Notes under the pieces: model-generated
Database searches by the model: none
The model's input: only the letters and a program-made list of their open reading frames with translations
What the model was told of the DNA's origin: nothing
Shown: positions 60,413 to 64,000 of the stretch, piece after piece
Layout of the letters: each line of letters opens with the position of its first letter
Numbering within the stretch: the stretch's first letter is position 1
Translations under genes and position numbers: made by a program
Source: CBDDIP01 sp965279405
Lineage (GTDB): Bacteria; Actinomycetota; Acidimicrobiia; Acidimicrobiales; Ilumatobacteraceae
Reading direction: 5' to 3'
NCBI GenBank assembly: GCA_965279405.1
Contig: OZ257157.1
Span: 3,658,001-3,722,000, forward strand
Length of the DNA: 64,000 nucleotides

Positions 60413-61129
60413 TCAGACGTCGGCGTGGTAGGGCAGGCCGAGGGCGTTGCAGTACAGCCGCGAGAGCTGCACGACGGCGGCCTCGAACTCGTAGGGCTCG
60501 CCGAGCACGATCCACACGTAGGCGGAGCGATCGATCATCGAACCGAGCGCGCTGGCGGCGTACCAGGGGTCGATCCGCGGGTCGACGAGCCCGCGACCCT
60601 GCCACCGGCGAATGGCTTCGCTGTTGCGCGTGACCCAGATCTGGCGGGTCTGACGGCGGATCTGGGCGGTGCGCGTGTTGAACGTGGCCACCTGCTCCAT
60701 GACGGCCATCATCCGGGCGTTCGCCTCGTAGGCGTGGAGGTAGCCGCGGTTGGCCCGCTCGATGCTGGCGGAGACCGATCCAGCAGGCCCAACAGCAGGC
60801 TCTTCACCGGCGATGCTGATGAAGTCGGCCGTCAGCCGGTCGATCACCTCGGCGAAGATCTCCTCCTTCGAGGTGAAGTACGTGTAGAAGGTGCCGTGGG
60901 CCACCTTGGCCCGTCGGGAGATGTCGCCAACGTTCACGTCGAGGTAGCCGTGCTTCTCGAACAGGGCGCGAGCGGCCTTCACCAGCGAGGCGCGGGTTCG
61001 GGCTCCGCGGGCCGTCAACGGGGTCGTCGTGGTCGGTGCGGGAGCTGGGCGCGGTTTCGTGCTCTTGCTCGTTGCCAACGTCGGTCCACCACGTCTCGGT
61101 CGCCCTGCAGCAGGCGGGGAGGCCGACAC
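60413..61129 (-). CDS. TetR family transcriptional regulator
   Basis: A 238-residue TetR protein. A Pro/Thr-rich N-terminus (about 40 residues) precedes the helix-turn-helix VNVGDISRRAKVAHGTFYTYFTSKEEIFAEV. GTG 61129. It lies between two divergent acyl-CoA ligase genes, whose promoter regions carry matching inverted repeats, so it likely represses both. An acyl-CoA effector is plausible. Confidence 0.92.
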   Translation of the reverse strand: MSASPPAAGRPRRGGPTLATSKSTKPRPAPAPTTTTPLTARGARTRASLVKAARALFEKHGYLDVNVGDISRRAKVAHGTFYTYFTSKEEIFAEVIDRLTADFISIAGEEPAVGPAGSVSASIERANRGYLHAYEANARMMAVMEQVATFNTRTAQIRRQTRQIWVTRNSEAIRRWQGRGLVDPRIDPWYAASALGSMIDRSAYVWIVLGEPYEFEAAVVQLSRLYCNALGLPYHADV

Positions 61130-61247
61130 TAACGGCTCGCGTTCGGTTGCTGAATTGGCGCAGCGGATCGCAAGGGCTTCTCCCGTCCCTCCATATCACC
61201 GGCTGCTGTCGCGCCAGATGATGTGCCAGATGGCTCACGGTGCCACA

Positions 61248-61267
61248 AGTTGACGAACGCGTCAACT
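61248..61267. promoter_or_regulatory. AGTTGAC inverted repeat operator, right copy
   Basis: AGTTGACGAACGCGTCAACT, perfect arms AGTTGAC and GTCAACT with a 6-nt spacer. It lies 88 bp before the ligase gene at 61355 and 118 bp before the TetR start at 61129 on the other strand. Confidence 0.85.
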
Positions 61268-61354
61268 CTCGGTGGCGCACGCTCGGCACGGTGACTACTG
61301 TTCGAGTCCTGGGGCCGCGTGGGGGCTGGCCCGGAACGATCAGGGGGTTTGGCG

Positions 61355-62893
61355 ATGACCGACGCGACCATCGAGAAGCAGGGACGCACGCCTCGGGTGA
61401 TGCCGTTCGACATGTCGGGCATCGCGCGCGGCGACGACGGCGTGCTGCGCTACACGGGCCTGGCCCAGTCGCTGTTGCACATGTTCAAGGCATCGGTCGA
61501 CCACGCGCCGGATCGGGAGTGCATCGTCATCCTCGGTGGCGAGCGCTGCACCTACCAGCAGGTGTGGGATCGGTCGGCACGAGTGGCCGGCGGCCTGCGC
61601 TCCGCCGGCGTGGGAGCCGGCGACCGCGTCGCCAACCGCTACGGCAACGGCCTCGAGTGGTGCCTCGGGTTCTGGGGCACGCTGATGGCCGGTGCGGTGG
61701 TCGTGCCGGTCAACACTCGCTTCACGGCGGCGGAGGTGGAGTACGTGATCACCGACTCCGGTGCGTCGTACGTCTTCGAGCCCGACGCCGCGCTGCCCGA
61801 CGGAGAACCGTTCGTCACCGATGACGTCGGCCCGAGGTCGCTCGCGGCGATCTTCTACACGAGCGGCACGACCGGGTTCCCCAAGGGTGCGATGACCACG
61901 CACGAGAACTTCTTGTCCAACAGCGAGACGTGCAAGCGGATCATGAGCCTCCCCGACGACGCGGGGCTGCGGAACCTGGTCTCCGTCCCCCTGTTCCACG
62001 TCACCGGATGCAACAGCCAGTTGATCATCACGACCCAGCTCAAGGGCACCACCGTGATCATGCCGGTGTTCGACGTGCAGTCGTTCCTGAAGGCGACCGT
62101 CGACGAGCGGATCAACATCCTCACGTCCGTGCCGGCCATCTTCTGGCTGGCGATGAGCCAACCGAACTTCCACGAGTACGACGTCTCCAACGTCCGCTAC
62201 GTCACCTACGGCGGAGCGCCCACGGCGCCCGACGTCATCGCCCGGCTGCGTGCCTCGTTCCCGAACGCGCGGCTCGGCAACGGCTTCGGTCTCACGGAGA
62301 CGTCGTCGGTGTCCACCTTCCTCCCCGACGAGTACGCCGAAGTCCGTCCGGAGACCGTCGGCTTCGCCGCACCACCGGTCGAGCTCGACCTGATGGACGT
62401 CGACGAGACGTCGGGCGTCGGCGAGCTGCTGATCCGCGGTCAGAACGTGGTGGCCGGGTACTGGAACAAGGAGCAGCAGACCGCGGAGACGTTCGTCGAT
62501 GGGTGGTTGCACACCGGCGACCTCGCCCGCGTCGACGACGAGGGCTTCTGCCAGATCGTCGACCGCAAGAAGGACATGGTCAACCGCGGTGGTGAGAACG
62601 TCTACTGCGTCGAGGTGGAGAACGCGCTCGTCGAGCACCCGGCCGTGTTCGAGGTGGCCGTGCTCGGCGTGCCCGACGCGATGATGGGGGAGAAGGTCGG
62701 CGCGGTGATCGTCGCCCGTCCCGGGTTCGAGCCCGACGCCAAGGAGATCCGCGACTTCGCCCGCGAGCGCATCGCCGACTTCAAGGTCCCGCAGTTCATC
62801 ACCTTTCGCGCCGACCCGCTGCCGCGCAACGCCGGCGGCAAGGTCCTCAAGCCCGCCCTCCGCAAGGAGACCGAATGGGGCGACCAGCTGTAG
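61355..62893 (+). CDS. AMP-dependent acyl-CoA ligase
   Basis: A 512-residue adenylate-forming enzyme with AAIFYTSGTTGFPKGAMTTHENF, YGGAPTAPDVIARL, GFGLTETSS, LHTGDLARVDDEGFCQIVDRKKDMVNRGGENVYCVEVENA and NAGGKVLKPALRK. ATG 61355 has GGGGG about 8 bp upstream. Paralogous to the ligases at 58775 and 63023. Presumably activates acyl or aromatic substrates; under control of the AGTTGAC operator. Confidence 0.95.
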   Translation: MTDATIEKQGRTPRVMPFDMSGIARGDDGVLRYTGLAQSLLHMFKASVDHAPDRECIVILGGERCTYQQVWDRSARVAGGLRSAGVGAGDRVANRYGNGLEWCLGFWGTLMAGAVVVPVNTRFTAAEVEYVITDSGASYVFEPDAALPDGEPFVTDDVGPRSLAAIFYTSGTTGFPKGAMTTHENFLSNSETCKRIMSLPDDAGLRNLVSVPLFHVTGCNSQLIITTQLKGTTVIMPVFDVQSFLKATVDERINILTSVPAIFWLAMSQPNFHEYDVSNVRYVTYGGAPTAPDVIARLRASFPNARLGNGFGLTETSSVSTFLPDEYAEVRPETVGFAAPPVELDLMDVDETSGVGELLIRGQNVVAGYWNKEQQTAETFVDGWLHTGDLARVDDEGFCQIVDRKKDMVNRGGENVYCVEVENALVEHPAVFEVAVLGVPDAMMGEKVGAVIVARPGFEPDAKEIRDFARERIADFKVPQFITFRADPLPRNAGGKVLKPALRKETEWGDQL

Positions 62894-62895
62894 TG

Positions 62896-62953
62896 CTCGG
62901 GCTCGCTGCGCTCGCCTGCCGAGCTCGCTCGCTGCGCTCGCTCACCCGAACTC
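62896..62953. repeat. 52-bp repeat at convergent gene ends, copy B
   Basis: Identical to 22104-22155 over about 52 bases (CTCGGGCTCGCTGCGCTCGC and on). Just after the ligase stop at 62893 and before the end of the convergent ligase at 63023. Confidence 0.85.
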
Positions 62954-63022
62954 CAGTTCCCGACCGTGATCCGTGAGCTGGGGGTGCTCCTGGCGCTCCC
63001 GAGCCTCACCAAGCGGGTCGGG

Positions 63023-64000
63023 TCAGGTGCGGAGCTCGCGGCGGAGGATCTTGCCGGTGACGGTCTTGGGGAGGTCGTCGACGATGTCGACGGAGCGCGG
63101 GTACTTGTAGGCGGCCATGCGCTCCTTGCAGAACGCGATCAGCTCGGCCTCAGTGGCGTCGGCGCCGGGGCGCAGGCTGACGAAGGCCTTCACCGTCTCG
63201 CCGCGGTACTCGTCGGCGACTCCGACGACGGCTGCTTCTCGCACCGCGGGATGTTGGTAGAGCACGTCCTCCACCTCGCGCGGCCAGACCTTGTAGCCGG
63301 AGGCGATGATCATGTCCTTCTTGCGATCGACGACGTAGTACCACCCGTCGGCGTCCATGAAGCCGACGTCGCCCGTGTGCAGCGCGCCGCCCGGCAGCGC
63401 GTGCGCGGTCTCCTCCGGCTTGTTCCAGTAGCCGGCGACGACCTGTGGACCACTCGTCACGAACTCGCCGATCTCGCCGGGCGCGACGTCGTTGCCGTCC
63501 TCGCCGATCACGCGCACGACGGTGTTGCACACCGGCACGCCGACCGACAACGCACCCGACGTCGGGTCGACCGGCGCCTGCGCACCCATCGGCACGCCGT
63601 GCGACGGTGACGTCGTCTCGGTCAGCCCGTAGATGTTGTGGATGTACGCGCCGACCTCGCGCTGGAAGCGCTCGACGACGGTCGGGGCGATCGGGGCGCC
63701 GCCGCTGTACACCTTGGTCAACGACGACAGGTCGCGTCCGGCGCACGACGGATCGTTCATCAGCGCGATGAACACCGTGATCGAGCCGACCGTGAACGTC
63801 GGCCGCTCGCGCTCGATGAGATCGAGGGTCGTCGCCGGATCGAACCGGTAGCCGAGGACGATCCGCATCGGCACCAGCAGCGCCACGGTGATGTGGGCGA
63901 TCAAGCCGGTGATGTGGAACAGGGGAGCGACGCCGAGCACGACGTCGGCGGGCGTCAGCGACATCCACGTGCGATAGATCTCCGAGTTGAACACGACGTT
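63023..64000 (-). CDS. AMP-dependent acyl-CoA ligase, partial at edge
   Basis: The C-terminal 325 residues of a third adenylate-forming ligase, open to the window edge (upstream codons read NVVFNSEIYRTW, so the N-terminal P-loop lies outside). Visible: VYSGGAPIAPTVVERF, IYGLTETTSPSHG, LHTGDVGFMDADGWYYVVDRKKDMIIASGYKVWPREVEDVL and PKTVTGKILRREL. Converges on the ligase at 61355. Confidence 0.95.
   Translation of the reverse strand, partial: NVVFNSEIYRTWMSLTPADVVLGVAPLFHITGLIAHITVALLVPMRIVLGYRFDPATTLDLIERERPTFTVGSITVFIALMNDPSCAGRDLSSLTKVYSGGAPIAPTVVERFQREVGAYIHNIYGLTETTSPSHGVPMGAQAPVDPTSGALSVGVPVCNTVVRVIGEDGNDVAPGEIGEFVTSGPQVVAGYWNKPEETAHALPGGALHTGDVGFMDADGWYYVVDRKKDMIIASGYKVWPREVEDVLYQHPAVREAAVVGVADEYRGETVKAFVSLRPGADATEAELIAFCKERMAAYKYPRSVDIVDDLPKTVTGKILRRELRT

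Overview
The window is very GC-rich, densely coded DNA with frequent GTG and TTG starts, many 4-bp stop/start overlaps and many TetR-type regulators. Its gene families are typical of Actinomycetota: F420-type luciferase-like oxidoreductase, TIGR03086-type DinB proteins, ECF sigma factors paired with cell-wall proteins, LCP protein, DUF1537 kinase with PdxA, several acyl-CoA ligases. The general look fits a free-living actinobacterium, possibly Acidimicrobiia (Ilumatobacter-like), but no rRNA or other decisive marker is present. I found no tRNA, rRNA, CRISPR array, transposase or prophage gene.

Layout. 1-5.2 kb: acyl-CoA dehydrogenase, AlkD-like repair protein, a divergent reductase/TetR pair with two operators, the ohr/ohrR peroxide pair with its operator, and a HAD phosphatase. 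5.2-9.4 kb: two ECF sigma operons facing each other, one with a LysM/LytR_C membrane protein and one with an LCP membrane protein. 9.5-15.4 kb: phosphofructokinase and DEAD-box helicase, a universal stress protein, and a coupled DUF1537 kinase-PdxA-GNAT operon. 15.5-19.7 kb: a 1400-residue cyclic-di-GMP protein with PAS, GAF, two GGDEF and one EAL domain. 19.8-20.9 kb: a ferritin-like protein and a PhnZ/MIOX-like HD protein.

21.0-26.3 kb holds the most interesting locus: a sigma-70-family factor translationally coupled to a 153-residue protein, a cytosolic-looking subtilase with an NPGAxP repeat, and a divergent TPR-CHAT (caspase-like) protease. It is followed by about 470 bp of repeats and hairpins without a gene. 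26.8-33.8 kb: HAD phosphatase, an unrecognised 460-residue protein, a P-loop kinase/F420 oxidoreductase fusion, TetR, alpha/beta hydrolase, then a 317-bp gap that appears to hold a 14-codon ORF with a hyper-extended Shine-Dalgarno sequence followed by structured RNA and a hairpin.

33.3-53.1 kb is a mosaic of small operons: lipoprotein, secreted protein, YCII pair with TetR and three operators, amidase, SDR/TetR, DDAH, aminotransferase, hot-dog hydratase, an Asp-box protein with a MoaD-like protein ending GGC, beta-lactamase-fold hydrolase, a MerR/VOC/SRPBCC operon, and a PadR-ABC transporter operon. 53.3-57.9 kb: PEP carboxylase and a PEP-utilising His-domain protein. 57.9-64.0 kb: a lipid or aromatic acid module with SDR, three acyl-CoA ligases (the last cut by the window edge) and a TetR regulator whose likely operator, an AGTTGAC inverted repeat, lies upstream of both divergent ligase genes.
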